From: Cymbidium sinense
Taxonomy: Eukaryota > Streptophyta > Magnoliopsida > Asparagales > Orchidaceae
Reading direction: 5' to 3'
Length of the DNA stretch: 64,000 nt
Assembly (NCBI GenBank): GCA_021442155.1
Contig: CM038217.1
Location: 153,271,834-153,335,833 of the forward strand
The notes under the pieces were generated by a model. It searched no databases, had not been told where the DNA came from, and worked only from the letters and a program-made list of their open reading frames with translations. The position numbers and the translations under genes are program-made. Below, piece after piece: positions 11,640 to 24,800 of the stretch (position 1 is the stretch's first letter; each line of letters begins with the position of its first letter).

Positions 11640-14600
11640 AAATTTAGTCGAAATTTAAATGACAATAAATAGAAATACACATACATTTACTTAAATAATT
11701 GAGGGTATATTCGATTCCTTCTCCCCGTAGCCTCGATCTAATCCATGTTTCCACGCGATTACGGACAAATGAAATTTCTCTATCACGAGATGCTTGATAT
11801 CATGTCTATAATTCTTTCGGCTCCTCCATAAATGTGAGATCTGAATATCAATAGGATCGATAATCTTATTGCCATCGTAACATATTTTTTTAGAGAAATA
11901 TGAAACACATTGTGCACTCCTTGCATGTGAGAAGGTAAAGCCAGTCTATAAGCCACTTTCCCAATTCTTTCCAAGATTTCATATGGACCAATATAGCGTG
12001 GGCTTAACTTTCCAACTTTGCCAAATCGTTTTTACCTTTCATGGTGACTTTAAAATACCAATTCTCACTTCAAATTCTTGGGATGTTTAGCATCATATTT
12101 TTTTCTATCTTGAGCGACTTTTAATCATCGCGGATCAATCGGATCTTCTCGTAAACTTCATCTATTCATGCACTCGATGATTCTTCTTTCACTGTCTCCA
12201 CCCAAAGCGGTGTTACGCATTTGTATACAATGCTTCATGGGAAATACTGCTTGAAAGCTATTGTTGTAAACTCAATCAAAGCAAATGAACTTCCCAATTT
12301 CCTCAAATCAAGAACAGTCTCAACAAATCTTCCAGTGTTTGAATTGTTCTTTCGTACCATCGGTTTGAGGATGGAATCGATCTTGAAAAGTAAGCTTAAA
12401 AAACTCTTGAATTTTCTCCATCTAGATGTAAATCCGTCCGGACACTATAGATTTTGGCACACTTGCTTGCGATTTCATATATATTTTCTTAGTTTTTTTG
12501 ATGATTGATAGGTATAAAGTGTGCGGATTTAGTCAACCTATAATAATAATAGCATCACGCACCTCTTGGATCTAGGCAAGCCAACCAAAAAAATGTAAAT
12601 ATCGTCCCATTTCCACTCGGGTATTAGAGAAGTAAAAGTCCACTTACGATGTTCGGTAATCATCGACATGATTGACATTTAGAGACAAATTCATTCTACA
12701 CTTCATTCAGGCCAAAATATTTTCTTAAGATCTTGATACATTTCTTCTTGCGGATGAATATAATTAGAATGATGTCTTCATGTGTAATATGTCTTTTCAA
12801 TCTCCGATATTTGGAATCAAATTACATTTATGATATTTCAATAATCCTCTTCATTGATTTCAAAATCTTACATATGACTACCTTTTCAAATCTAAAATTT
12901 TAGTCACCATCTTGAGGTAAAACATCCAGTATTTTGTCTTTCAAATTTGATTTTATAGCCATTTGATTTAGCAATAGAGCATGATCATCTGTAGATTTGA
13001 TAATTGAAATTTCCAATTTTTAAATCTTTAATCAACTCCTCCTGATGAGTGATCAACCAATAAGCACCGATGTTTTTACTCAAAGCGTATTACATTTACT
13101 TCCGGATGATATTGAATATCTAAATCATAATCTTTAATGAGTTCCAATCTTCTTTGCCTTAAATTTAGCTCTTTCTGAGTAAATATATATTTCAAGCTTT
13201 GATGATCGGTGAAAACTTCACACTTACTCCATATAAATAATGTCTCCAAATTTTTAATGCAAATACCACCTTGCTAGCTCAGGATCATGGGTGGGATAGT
13301 TCTTTTCATGATTTTTCAATTGTGGCATGATCGCGAAAACCCTTCAACAAATCTCATAATATCCGCCAACCCCCGACTTACGTGATAGTGTGAGTGCAGT
13401 CTATTCTTTCACTTTCTCGATCCAGAAACCCCTTCTACTAATCATATTGCCCCAAGAATATGATCTTATTTAACCAAAATTCTTAGAAAATTTTGCATAT
13501 AATTCATTTCATTTCAAAGCTTGCAAAATAATGTGAAGGTGGTTTTCATGAGGTTTTCATCTAGAATAAATTAGAATATCATATGAATCTGATCACAAAT
13601 GAATCTAAAAGGGTTTAAAGATTACATTCATAAGATCCATAAATACTTTGGAGCATTTGTTAAGCCAAAAGATCAACAAACTCATAGTCTTGTGTCTTGA
13701 ATGCGGTCTTTGGTATATCTTCTTCTTTAATTCTCAATTGATGATAACCTGATCTTAAATCAATCTTTGAAAATACCGAAGCTCCTTCGGGTCAAGATCA
13801 TCAATTTCGTAAGTGATATTTATTCTTCAAGATGAGTTTGTTAAGTTCTCTATAATCGATGATAGCCTTAAGCTCCCATCTTTCTTCTTCACAAATAATA
13901 CAGAGCCCCCAAGCGATGTACGATAAATCCCTTCTCTAATAATTCTCAATGATTCTTCAACTCGTAATTCTTCGATCATTCATTCTATATTCTGCTGTGT
14001 TTGCACCTCAATTAACTCAACAGAAATCTATCTCTCGACGAGGTAAACTCGAAAATCATCCGTAAAGACTCTGATACTCCTTTACTGGTATATCCTCCAT
14101 CTTCTTTACCTCTTTAAGAACATCATAATTGAGCAAGAAAACCTTCATGCCTTTACAAGATCGAACTTTCAAGCAAGACACCATCATAATACTCTTTATG
14201 CCCCATAATTTGAATTCTTCTTTTCCGTGAATATTGAATTTCATCTTTTTTTAAAACAATCTATAGAATATTTAGCTAAGCCAATCCATTTCTAAAATTA
14301 CATCAATTCATATAACACAGCATTATTAAATCGCATCCAACGCCTTTCACGTATATTCAAGTTCACACTACAAACATTTCTAAGATTAATTGAGACCCAT
14401 TTGCATATTATCAAAGTATTACAAACATTTTCATAATTTGTAATCCCCGAGAAAAGAGATGGCCCTCATATCCTAAATAATTTCGTGTATTTGTCAATAG
14501 AACCTCACCACTTCCACTAACTTGTATATACCATTTCTTATCATTTGTAAATGTATCTATAAGTGAAGCGCTGCACCAAATTCTAGTGCCAAATGATTTG

Positions 14601-14640
14601 TCTCTCTATTTTCACTCATGATCTTCCCGAATTCCATAGT
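11640..14640 (-). pseudogene. Decayed Ty3/gypsy pol: protease, RT, RNase H, integrase, chromodomain-like tail
   Basis: Read on the minus strand from high to low coordinates: a protease-like region at about 14050-14600; RT at about 13700-13960, with a match to GAPVLFVKKKDGS and the [19 protein letters not shown] block; RNase H at 13080-13330, matching [11 protein letters not shown] and [19 protein letters not shown]; the integrase zinc-binding block near 12700-12780; and an integrase C-terminus at 11880-11970 ([12 protein letters not shown], then [14 protein letters not shown]). Downstream, 11690-11830 resembles a chromodomain tail. Matches move between frames and carry stops throughout, so this is non-functional. 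The largest remaining open piece is only about 60-95 codons. The chromodomain points to the Tekay/Reina/CRM side of chromoviruses, but the clade is not certain. Confidence 0.85.
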
Positions 14641-14770
14641 CCTGATAAGCACAAATTAATTATAATCGCTACATTAATCAATATAATCATATGCAAATCT
14701 CTTTATAAAATTTTATCATCTTCCTAATGCTTGATTATGATCATACTTATATCCCTAAATCTAAAATCTT

Positions 14771-14782
14771 CCTCCGATACCA
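14771..14782 (-). promoter_or_regulatory. Primer-binding site for initiator-Met tRNA
   Basis: The minus strand reads TGGTATCGGAGG, matching the standard TGGTATCAGAGC at 10 of 12 positions. It lies one base inside the 5' LTR. Confidence 0.85.
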
Positions 14783-14783
14783 C

Positions 14784-16467
14784 TTTCACACTACCCGGAG
14801 CTTGGAATACCAAGGAAATGTATCATCTGGACGATAAAATAAAACATTTCTATAACAATTCCAATATAAATTTAAAGTCTCCAACTATACAATCATAAAA
14901 GAGCTACTACAATCCACATGATTTAAAAATCGTCCATACATAAATGTTCTAATACGATTCAAAAAATACACTTTAACATAACTCAACATAATTTATCGAC
15001 ATAAATACCTCTATCTCAGTTTCTACTTGCCAGAACCCGACTTTCCTTCTATCACATTTAATTGTGGATTATTACCTAAAAAAGATTAACTAACTAAAAT
15101 GAATATAATTCAGGGCCAATTATGCTATTACACTATAAGAAGAAAAGAAACTAAGATGACGCCGCCACTACACACAAGTATAAGAAAAAATAAGCTCAAA
15201 CAATCAATCATATGAGGTAAGTATATAAACATTTAAGAAGAGATATGGGGTTGTGATACATAAACATTTAAAGAAGAAGATACATTCATAAACATTTAAA
15301 GAAGAAGATATAAACTTTTACTTTTATCACCCATCACGAAGTCATCTATACTCATCCAAAGGATGAGTATCCATAACCTTTACCATTCGCCAATTTTTCT
15401 CGGCCTCAATCATATTTCGTAATGTGCCCCAAACAAGACTATGTGAACAACTCAAGCTTCAACATACACATTCATAAAGATACAATCATATCACTATGGA
15501 CATTAATTCATAACTAAAGAATCTGAGCTTTATAAAATGAACCGCAATATGATCTAAGATTCGATTATCCAACATGAAGAAGCTAAACTATTCACATTTA
15601 TAAAAGTGAAAATCATCACAAAAAGGAGAAAAGTCAAAATCATCTAAACATGCATTTCATCACATGAAAGTAAAGACATTTTACCATAAATGTAAGAAAA
15701 TAATTACCCACTTTTAACTCGTAGCTTCCTCTGAACCTCCTTTCCTTTAATGATTCTTTCCTTAATTGCAATTCCTATAACATAAAATATTAAGTGTTAA
15801 AGTTATTTAATATATAACATTAATTGATTATCATACCCCCATCAAATGATTCTAATCTAATTAACGATAATATAAATACATTTCTTTTATATGTGCTCCT
15901 AAAATCTAATACTCCTTTCCTTATTTTTCTTAAATTTATTCTTGAAATGATCTTAAAATGATTCTTAAACTAAATTTTAATTTATGCTACCTAATTCTAA
16001 TTTAAAGTCCCATCAAATCTATAACCCTAAGTTAGAATTATAAACCCTAAGTTAACTTGAAATAAGACTAAATCAAAGCTAATAACATAACAATCAAATT
16101 TCAATTAAAATAATTATATAAATTATTTACTTACCTCCTCGGTTTTGCCCTAAGACACACGCTTCCTCCTACCCGTTTCACGCACACTTAACGTTGTTCC
16201 TTCTTCCTCACGATGACGATGGTTCTCGGATTCACGTTGGCAATGGACGTTGTGGAATGACGACTAGGTCAGCCGCTTTCCTTCTTCTCCTCGGTACGAC
16301 GCCGACGACGCCTCACTTCTAGCACGCATGGGTAGAGTCTTCCTTTCTCCTCTCTTCCTCTTTCCCTCTCGATTTTGGGATTCTATTTGTTCAAACCGAC
16401 TCCCTTGATTTTTTTTCTTTCATGCTAACCGTCGCAGAGATTTTTTTTTTTTTTTTTGGTTATTACA
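14784..16467 (-). repeat. 5' LTR of the Ty3/gypsy element
   Basis: It is homologous to 9973-11623 along its full length and ends in ATTACA next to the right target duplication. The terminal TG has become TT at 14784-14785. Long identical stretches (for example 15740-15850 against 10890-10990) alternate with short, strongly different patches. Confidence 0.9.
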
Positions 16468-16472
16468 TAAAA
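16468..16472. repeat. Right target-site duplication TAAAA
   Basis: An exact copy of 9968-9972. It is followed by 'caactctttt', which matches 'caactcttt' at about 29573 in copy B. Confidence 0.85.
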
Positions 16473-16499
16473 CAACTCTTTTCATCCAAAAGAAGTCGA

Positions 16500-17170
16500 T
16501 AGCGAATTTTTGGATCCCATAATGACATTCTAATAGATGTAAGCCCTATGTTTATCTGCAAGATAGACTTAAATCACATACAAAATATCAGCACTTCAAT
16601 AGATGTAAGACCAATATTTGTTTGCAAGGCAAACTTCAAACATATTCAACCCAGATTCCAATGGATGTAAGCCCAATGTTTGTCTACAATACAAACTTCA
16701 ATCATATTCAACACGACATTCCAACGAGTTTAAGCCCAAGCATTGTTTCGCAAGGCACATAAAACATATGGCTTGCTAACAGATGTAAGTCCAACTTGTG
16801 TTTGCAAGGCAATATCAAATCACACAAATATGTGGCTTTCTAGCAAACGTAAGTCCAACTCTTACTTGTAAGACAAACATCAAATCACATAAATATATAG
16901 CTTTCTAATAAATGTAAGACCAACCTATGTTTGCAAGGAAAATATCAAATCACATAAACATACGACTTTCTAATAGATGTAAATCCAACTTATATTTGCT
17001 AAAAACATCAATCACATTAATAATGACATTGATTGATGTAAGTCCAACACAGAATTCACCAATACAATCAATTGCTTTCCAATGGATATGAGCCCAACTC
17101 AACTAGGCATTCCAATGGATATGAGCCCAACTCAACTAGGCATTCCAATGGATATAAGCTCAACTTATAT
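16500..17170. repeat. Minisatellite, about 60-70-bp unit (locus 2), with a 33-bp sub-repeat
   Basis: Ten or so units contain 'ccaatggatgtaagcccaa', 'tgtttgcaaggcaaac' and 'catatggctttctaat', the same family as 2500-3250. At 17077-17142 a 33-bp unit containing 'aatggatatgagcccaactc' is repeated exactly twice, and a third, diverged copy follows. Non-coding. Confidence 0.75.
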
Positions 17171-17249
17171 CTACAAGGCATACTTCATTTAATAGTGACC
17201 CTACATAATCCATAAAATTGAATTATCTAGCAACTCACAAGTTAAGGTT

Positions 17250-18723
17250 AGCGTAAATAATGCAATAAACAATTGCGCAACAATCCTAGCCCACTTAAGG
17301 TTCCTGGGAGGAGGCAACCCATGATTGCTAATTAGATTCCTTAAACATTACAATTAATAGCCCTCTGATGTTGGTAGACTAGAATACTAGTAGTCCCGAG
17401 ATGCCATAGGATTGAGATTACTCTCCTTTAACCCAAACAGTCATCCACACTACACCATAAACACCATTTTATACTAAATATTAATGCTTATTTTCAATCT
17501 TAATCGAGAATGCCCGCTTACTGTGATAAAAGGAGTAATTAACTATGGATGATTGAGTCCATAAAAAGTATAACCTAGATCTAAATAAACTTAACATAAT
17601 GTTGGGGAAAATCTAATTGAATAAAAATTAATCTGTCTTGCGAAGAATGAACTCCCTAATATCTTAATGATGATAGAGATTTTTAAATGTTTTTTTTCCA
17701 GAGCAATAAGCTACTTCACTAAAATATGACATTAACACGGTCGATTAAAAATTTAATCATAACAGATGGAGGCGACGGATCAGCCCGAACAACGATTGAA
17801 TCATAACTTGAGAAGCATTTAGTGCAGAAATAGGTGGGAGTTGAGTTGAGAGCATAGAGGGAGTACAATCGCCTATATGATCAATCTTATAGAGTCGATG
17901 AAGAGGATAAATGCAATCAACGTGAATGCTGAAATGCAAGCACCAAGTAAAGAGATAAAAATGAGAGACTAATAGTACCGATAGTGATGCCATCCATGAT
18001 GAAGGTGATTGGCTAGAGCACAGAAGGTTTAGGAAGCTGACGCCAAGTTGCATCAAGAACCAAAAGAAACCCCCGAGAGGGAATGTAAGATTGACGACGT
18101 GGATCATGGTAAATAAAGGTGGCGTGGCATAGCTAGCATTGAGAGAAGCGCAACAAGAAGCTGCACCAAGGAACTAGCCAGAGAGAAGTGAATGGAACAA
18201 AGGAGACTAACACAAGAGAATGAAAGCAAGGCAACAATGAGCAAGATAATGAGCCCCATGGATGATCAAGCAAATGATTTCAGCAGCTTTAGTTTTTTCC
18301 GTATGACAGAATGTATCTTCTTATCAAATATGCTGTTGTATAACAATGGTTTTTTTTTTTCAAAGAACAGCACGATTTGCATTCACAATACAAGTTAAAT
18401 TTGCCATTAAGGAAATGTTACTAAATAACAACCAGGTCAAATAATGAAAAATATTTCACCACATGTGGATACACTTATTTAATGTTAAAAAAGCATAAGA
18501 AAGTGTTAGTACTACTGCTACAAATAGGAATTATTTGCGTCAAGACAGAAAATTTATCCCATAGAAAAAAAAGTCCGGGAAGGAAAATGTCTTTTGGTAG
18601 TAAAGATAGAACGAAGTTGAGCATTTTTACAGGACATAAAAAGATCTATTTGCTTATTACATGCACGAAGAAGAAATGTCAGTACGTAAAAGCATTGATC
18701 AAAGAGTAATTCCTTGTACATAC
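17250..18723. other. Intronic or flanking spacer with an unrecognised 116-codon frame
   Basis: The longest open frame is 116 codons on the minus strand (17757-18107), rich in hydrophobic residues and Ser/Leu. It matches no family I know and is probably chance in GA-rich DNA. Other frames are short. A missing terminal exon of the KH gene (encoding the DESQD...QQLREL region) was sought on the minus strand here and not found. Confidence 0.4.
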
Positions 18724-18866
18724 CACTGGCTTAAGCAACTCTTCTAGAATTTCTTGGGCATGTCTCAACTTTAAATCAACAATTGAAAAGGCGATTCAGC
18801 CTCGATCAGGATATGCAGCGGCTCGTTCAAATGTTCATAACCTGGCCGTCCCATGAGTTTTTCCTC
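18724..18866 (-). CDS. KH gene exon: KH C-terminal part and QUA2-like region
   Basis: Acceptor CATTGAAG/GAGGAA and donor CCAGTG/GTATGT. It reads [17 protein letters not shown], then HILIEAE, continues in a shifted frame, and ends in the frame of [12 protein letters not shown]. The usual exon is 48 codons (144 bases); this one is 143, with one base missing shortly after the IEAE segment, around 18790-18800. It joins exon 32669-32785 in phase 0. It lies 13.8 kb from that exon, across an intron full of retroelements. Confidence 0.9.
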
Positions 18867-21800
18867 CTTCAATGTGAGGAAAACAAAAATAATAAAATCG
18901 TGACTCCAAGCAAGAAAATGATAGAAATCACACTTAAGTAAGAGATTGAGACCATTTTATAAAATTGCTTGCTAATGTTGGAATTTCTACATGGTTATAC
19001 TATAAGTTTTCATTGTCTGAATATAGTTACTCCAAAAGTCCATACAAGCATCATCAAGCTGAACTTCTCTCCATGAATATCAAAAGAATCAATGTTTACA
19101 AGGATTATGTAGAAATTAAAATCTATAATATAGACATCCCACCACTTGAAATGTTGGTCAAATTTTGAAAGTAGATGAGAGTGTGATAAGACCTGTAGAG
19201 ATTTCATTCTCATTTTGTAAGGACTTTAGATCTAAATACGGTGTAGATGCAAACACCTATAGTTAATTATCTCTTACGTATTGCTTAAGGAGAACTTTTG
19301 ATTAAGGCTAATTATTAGGTCACTAATTGCATAGCATATAGTACCGATAAATGGAGTTTTACATTTAGATTTATGAAATTCACTATCTTTTAACTTAAAG
19401 AAAATAGTATAGGAAATGATAATCGCCCGTCAAGATCTCTATATATTCGTCATCCCAGTATCATGGTCCTTATTTAGTTAGAAGGTAGTATTCGACTAGA
19501 AAAGCTTGTTAGCAACCATGGGTTGCTTAATCTAAGGAGACCTTATAGACTTGCGATGATCATTTGTCTAAGGAGATAAGTTTAAGTTCACCTTAACTAA
19601 CAAGAGGGTTTTTTATCCTATTCCTTATGCTTCACAACTCAAGAGATAGAGCTATTAGAGAGTATATAGGTTGTAACAATGATCATAATATAATGGTGTA
19701 ATTTGGTGGCAAAACACTCGGTCGGAGATCTCTAGTCATAACCACTTCATATGTGAAACTTACTGGCCAAATCATGCGAACAAAGAACTCGAATTACGTT
19801 ATTATTGACATAAGATTGTTTGAAAGCGAACATAGTAGTGTACTTGACTTAACATTAACTCTTTTGTGAATTAAATTTTTTTTTAATTTGTCACCTCTGA
19901 TAAATAAATATTTGTTCAAGAAACTAAATCGGTTGGGGAGAAGGCCAAGGAGATTGATAGTTTAAGTTTTAAACTTTGGTATTCAGGTAGAAGTCGAACT
20001 AAAAATGGTGTAGGTGTGATTATAGATAAAAGTTTGAAAGATAATATTATAAATATTAATAGATGTGGAGATAGAATTATAGCTTTAAAGATTATTGTTG
20101 ATATTAAGATTATCAATGTTATAAGTGTTTATGCTCCTCAAGTAGGTTTGGATGTAAGTTCAAAAGAAAAATTTTGGAATGAATTAGAGGGATTAATACA
20201 AAAGATATCTCTTGAAGAAAAAGTATTTATTGGAAGAGATTTAAATGGACATGTTGGTAGAATGGTAGAATATTTTAAAAGTGTTTATGATGGTTATGGA
20301 TTTGGAGTGATTAATGAAGAAGGTAGGGTATATTAGATTTTTGTAGCTTATGATTTTGTAGTTGTTAATACTTTATTAAGAAAAGAGATAAACATATTAT
20401 TACTTATAAAATGGATCTAGTAAAACACATATTGATTATTTTTATTGAGAAAAATAGATCGTTTAGATTATATAAAGATTGTAAGGTCATTCCAAGTGAA
20501 AGTTTAAGTACCCAACATCGATTGTTAGTTTTAGATTTTAAGATGAAAGATTGTAAAAGAAAAAATAAATCAAATTATTGTCTTAGGATTAGATGGGGAC
20601 ACTTAAAGAACACAAATAAAAATATTTTTAAGAGCAAGCTATAAGAGCTTAGAATTTGAGATATTCATAAAGAAACTAATATTATGTGGGAAAAAATAGC
20701 AAGTGAAATTAAAGTTGCTAAAATGTTCTTGGAGAATTAAAGGAAAATCTTCTTTTAATAAAAATAGTTGGTGGTGGAGTCGAGTGTAGAAAAGATAAGA
20801 AATAAGAAGTATTATAAAATTTGGTTTAGATGTAAAACTTGGAGAATTGAGAAAGATATAAAGTGGCGTAGAGATTCTAAGAAAGCGATATATAATGCAA
20901 AATTTAGCTTTTAGTGATTTATCTGATAGATTAGATACCAAAGAAGGTGAAAGATGTATGTATAAATTAGCAAAGAGAGGAGAAGTAAAGACCTAATTCA
21001 AGTGAGGTGTATTAAGGATGAAGATAATAAAATATTTTTCTTAGAAAAGGATATTAAAAATAGGTGGATGAGATATTTTGATAAATTTTTCAATGAAGGA
21101 TCTGAATGTACGATTGATTTTAGCAACTCAATACCCTAAATAAAAATAGAGAATTTTATTTTTATCATCGTATTAGTAAATATGAAGTTAAAGAAGCTTT
21201 AAAGAAAATTAAATGTGAACAAGCAGTAGGACCTGATGATATTCCAATAGAAGTGTGGAAATGTTTAGGAAATCAAGGAATTTCTTGACTTACAAATCTT
21301 TTTAATGTTATTTTAAAGAATAAAAGATGTCGATGAGTGGAGAAAGAGTTTGTTGGTTCATATTTAAGAATAAAGGTGATACACAAGAGTGTGCAAATTA
21401 TAGAGGAATTAAGTTAATGTGTCATACATTAAAATTATGGAGACGAGTAATTGAGCATAGGTTACGATGTGATACAAAAATTTCTCTGTCGGTTTGGTTT
21501 CATGCCAGTAGATCTACTATGGATGTTATACATTTGTTAAGAGGTTTGATGGAGAAGTATATAGAAAGTAAGGAGGATTTACATATGATATTTATTGATT
21601 TAGAAAGCTTATGATAAAGTTTCAAGAGATGTCCTTTGGAGAGTTCTAGAATAGAAAGGAGTTAATATTGATTATATTCAAGTCATTAAGGATATGTATA
21701 CTAGAGTTTATTACTTGTGTCCAAACACAAGGATTGACAAAATATTTTCCCATTTCAATTGGATTACATCAAGGATCGACTTTAAGCCCTTATCATTTTG

Positions 21801-24800
21801 CTTTAGTTATGGATGTTCTTACGGCATTTGAAGATGTGCCTTGGTGTATGCTTTTTTTTGATGACATTCTTCTTGTTGATAAGACTAGAGAGGGTCCAAG
21901 AAAAACTTGAATTATGGAGGTCAACATTAGAGTCTAAAGGTTTTCTTTTAAGTAGATCTAAAAGCGAATATATGGAGTGTAATTTTAGTTATAGAAGTTA
22001 GTGGTAGTGTTGTGACATTAGGTGAACAAGTCATTAATAAGAGTGGCGATTGAATATTTAGGCTCTATTGTTCAAAATGATGGTGAAATAGATGGAGATG
22101 TTATTAGTAGAATTCAAGTTGGATGGTTGAAGTGGAGGAATGCATCGACTGTTGTGTGATAGAAAAGTTTCACTTAAACTTAAGGAAAAATTTTATAAGA
22201 TGGTGGTAAGACCTGCAATGACTTATGGTGCATAATGTTGGCCAATAAAAGAGAAACATAAGACTAAGTTAAGTGTTACAGAGATGATGATGCTCAGGTG
22301 AATGAGTGGTTTTACTCTTAGAGATAAAATGCAAAATGAGTATGCTCGGGAAAAAGTTGGAGTAGCTCCGGTGGCAGATAAGATTAGAGAGTCGCCTTAG
22401 ATGGTTTGGCCACATAAAGCGTCGGTGTCAGATGACGGTTAGGAGAGTAGCATTAGATTTCTTATGTTAAGAAAGGTAGAGGTAGACCTAAAAGACTTGG
22501 TTAAGATGTATAAAAAATGACCTTAGTATCTTGAATTTAAATGAGAATTTGACACATAATAAGACATAATGGAGGAGGATTCATATAGCCGACACCACTT
22601 AGGGATAAAACTTGTTGTTGTTGTTGTCACCTCGATAACGATAGCAAAAGTAGATTGAATGAATTTTGATTTAGCTATTTAATGTTGAATTTTAATTGAG
22701 CATTTAAAACTTAATTACTTATCATATTTTGTATTTGGATTGATACTTGATTTAAGTTAATTTGATTTTAAATTATAAATTGTGATGATGATATCCCTCG
22801 GTTAAAACTCCATTCAAAGATCGTTGGGGTGTTTAAATCTACTTGATCATTCAATTTATTGTTCGAGACCCTATCAACTCTATTAATAACCTAATAACAA
22901 AATATCAAATCTAGATTTATATCTTAAATAATAACCCTTAGGATTGAAATTCTCATTCAATATGATTATCATCGAGGTAATTTAGATCTTATAAACTTAC
23001 AGGAGGATCAGTTTCTTTCTCATGTACTTATGCTTTTCAATATTACAATCGAAGGTTTGCATTTTAGATATGAAATTTTGTTTATTAATATCTTTGATGA
23101 TCGTATGCAAATGTAAACAACAATTTTATTGTGAGAGGAGCCATTCATTTTTATAATTAGTCGTGTCGACTCTAGTCTTATGAGGAGGAGAATCAAACAA
23201 ATCAACTGAAACTTATGACTTTCACAACATAGGTGAGTGTGTGCATAGTAGATAAATATATGTTTATCTTTTGAAGATTACATTTTTTTTTTAAATATCA
23301 ATTGATCACTAAAAGTGTTTATGTTAATTCGCTAATATCTCAGTTTGAATCTAGCATTCAAGCGGGTAATTTAATTTCAAATGTTTTTCATGAATTTTAA
23401 AGAATTTCCTTATATTTCAAAGCATTTGTGCACATTTTTTCGCAGTAGGATTGAACATAGAGTTCTCTTATGATGTGTATAAGTATTTCATTTAAGTTAT
23501 ATTTGCACACATTTCTATATTATGAGTTTTAATGTGAAATCACCTTATAATGTGTGTAATTATTTTGTTGATCTCTTTAGAAGCTTCATAAAGCATGCAA
23601 ATGAGATATATCATTTTGAAATTTGTGCAAGGAATTTATTTCATTTAAATATTTACATGTCTTTCAAGGCACTTAAAGAAAACGAATAATTGCTTCATAT
23701 TATGCAGTGGATCATTCAATTACACATATGCATTACATTGGAAACACCATGTTGAATGAAGGCTTGCTCCACATGAAGTTTGTTTCATTTAGACGTTTAC
23801 ATGAATTCCAAAAAAAAAAAAACTAAGATGATTGAAAATGGTGCTTTAATGATGCATGTGAGGTTTATTTATAACTTAAATTAATACATTTTGTCTGCTC
23901 TCATATTTAGATTACATATTCGGTGGCATTAAGTACTTTAGCTTTATGTCGTAAATCCAGATAACATATCATTATTTTCACTTCTCTTTAATAATCAGAA
24001 TCTAAAATATTTAATAGAATCTCATATGTTCTTGTTGATGAGATTTATTCATATATTTTAGGCTGTTTCAATTGATTAATGTAATGCAAAACATTATCTA
24101 AGTGTTTATCAAAGAGCTTGTTTATGCTTGATGATGACATATGTTTCAATCAGATTGCACGTCTTTGATAATCCAGTCATATATTCAATTGGATTCACTT
24201 TCAAATTGCTGGAAGTGAGAACTTGCAAAGTCATATTTATATTTATTGATATGCCATTAAATTCATTTTATCTGATTTGCAATCATGCAATCAAGTATCT
24301 CACAAGTTTCCTTTGTGTTTCAATTACAAAATCAATTGAAATCCCTTCAATCATTGAATGTAGCTTGTAAGATGATGTTGACCACTTATGTGTCATTTAA
24401 AATTAAGTAAATGACATAGGGTTAAATATGTCAATCGAAATCAATTAAATTCAATTGATTTGAAAATTGACTTCATAATGCGAAAAGCATCAAATTTAAT
24501 TAAATGAGAAAGTATCAAATCAATTAAGGATCAATCAAATAATTAAAATCAAATTTTAATAAAATTATGCATATCGAAGTCGAAGCCTCGGCGACGTCTA
24601 ACGACCTCCGTTGCGAAATTGATGGCGTCATGCCAAGCGTCGAGACCAGCGGCTTTTTCGGTCATCGCAAAGTGTCTGGCGTCGAACAATTTGAGACGTC
24701 GCGATTTAAACCTAAATTTACCGGCCGTGCGTTGTCCGACGACCTCCGATCACACTGATGCGGTTCGTTGCAAAACAACAATTGACCCATATTGCTGGGG

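Larger units (their letters stand above)
9973..16467 (-). mobile_element. Complete-structure Ty3/gypsy (chromovirus-like) LTR retrotransposon lacking gag
   Basis: All structural landmarks are visible: perfect TAAAA target duplications, two LTRs of 1651 and 1684 bases ending in TGTAAT...(T)GACA on the minus strand, an initiator-Met primer site next to the 5' LTR (14771-14782), and a polypurine tract next to the 3' LTR (11624-11634). The interior is only about 3.2 kb and reads, on the minus strand, as decayed protease, RT, RNase H, integrase and a chromodomain-like tail. A gag region is missing between the primer site and the protease. Many stops and frameshifts mean it cannot move by itself. 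Copy B carries the unoccupied counterpart of the insertion site (near 29565). Confidence 0.9.
19904..22625 (+). mobile_element. 5'-truncated RTE-type non-LTR retrotransposon (LINE)
   Basis: This is a 2.7-kb plus-strand remnant of a plant RTE-clade element. It begins inside the endonuclease domain (VQETK motif at 19913) and lacks the start of the ORF. It ends in the (TTG)n tail typical of RTE elements (22610-22626) and is flanked by a 13-14-bp duplication. Several frameshifts and stops break the ORF. It sits in the 13.8-kb KH intron in antisense orientation to that gene. The coding sequence has become very A+T-rich compared with usual plant RTE copies, which fits decay of methylated cytosines. 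Confidence 0.9.

Noticed and set aside
11290..11686. Three overlapping open frames rich in Arg, Ser and Leu
   Set aside because: They lie inside the 3' LTR, over CT-rich and T-run sequence, and are not conserved in the other LTR.
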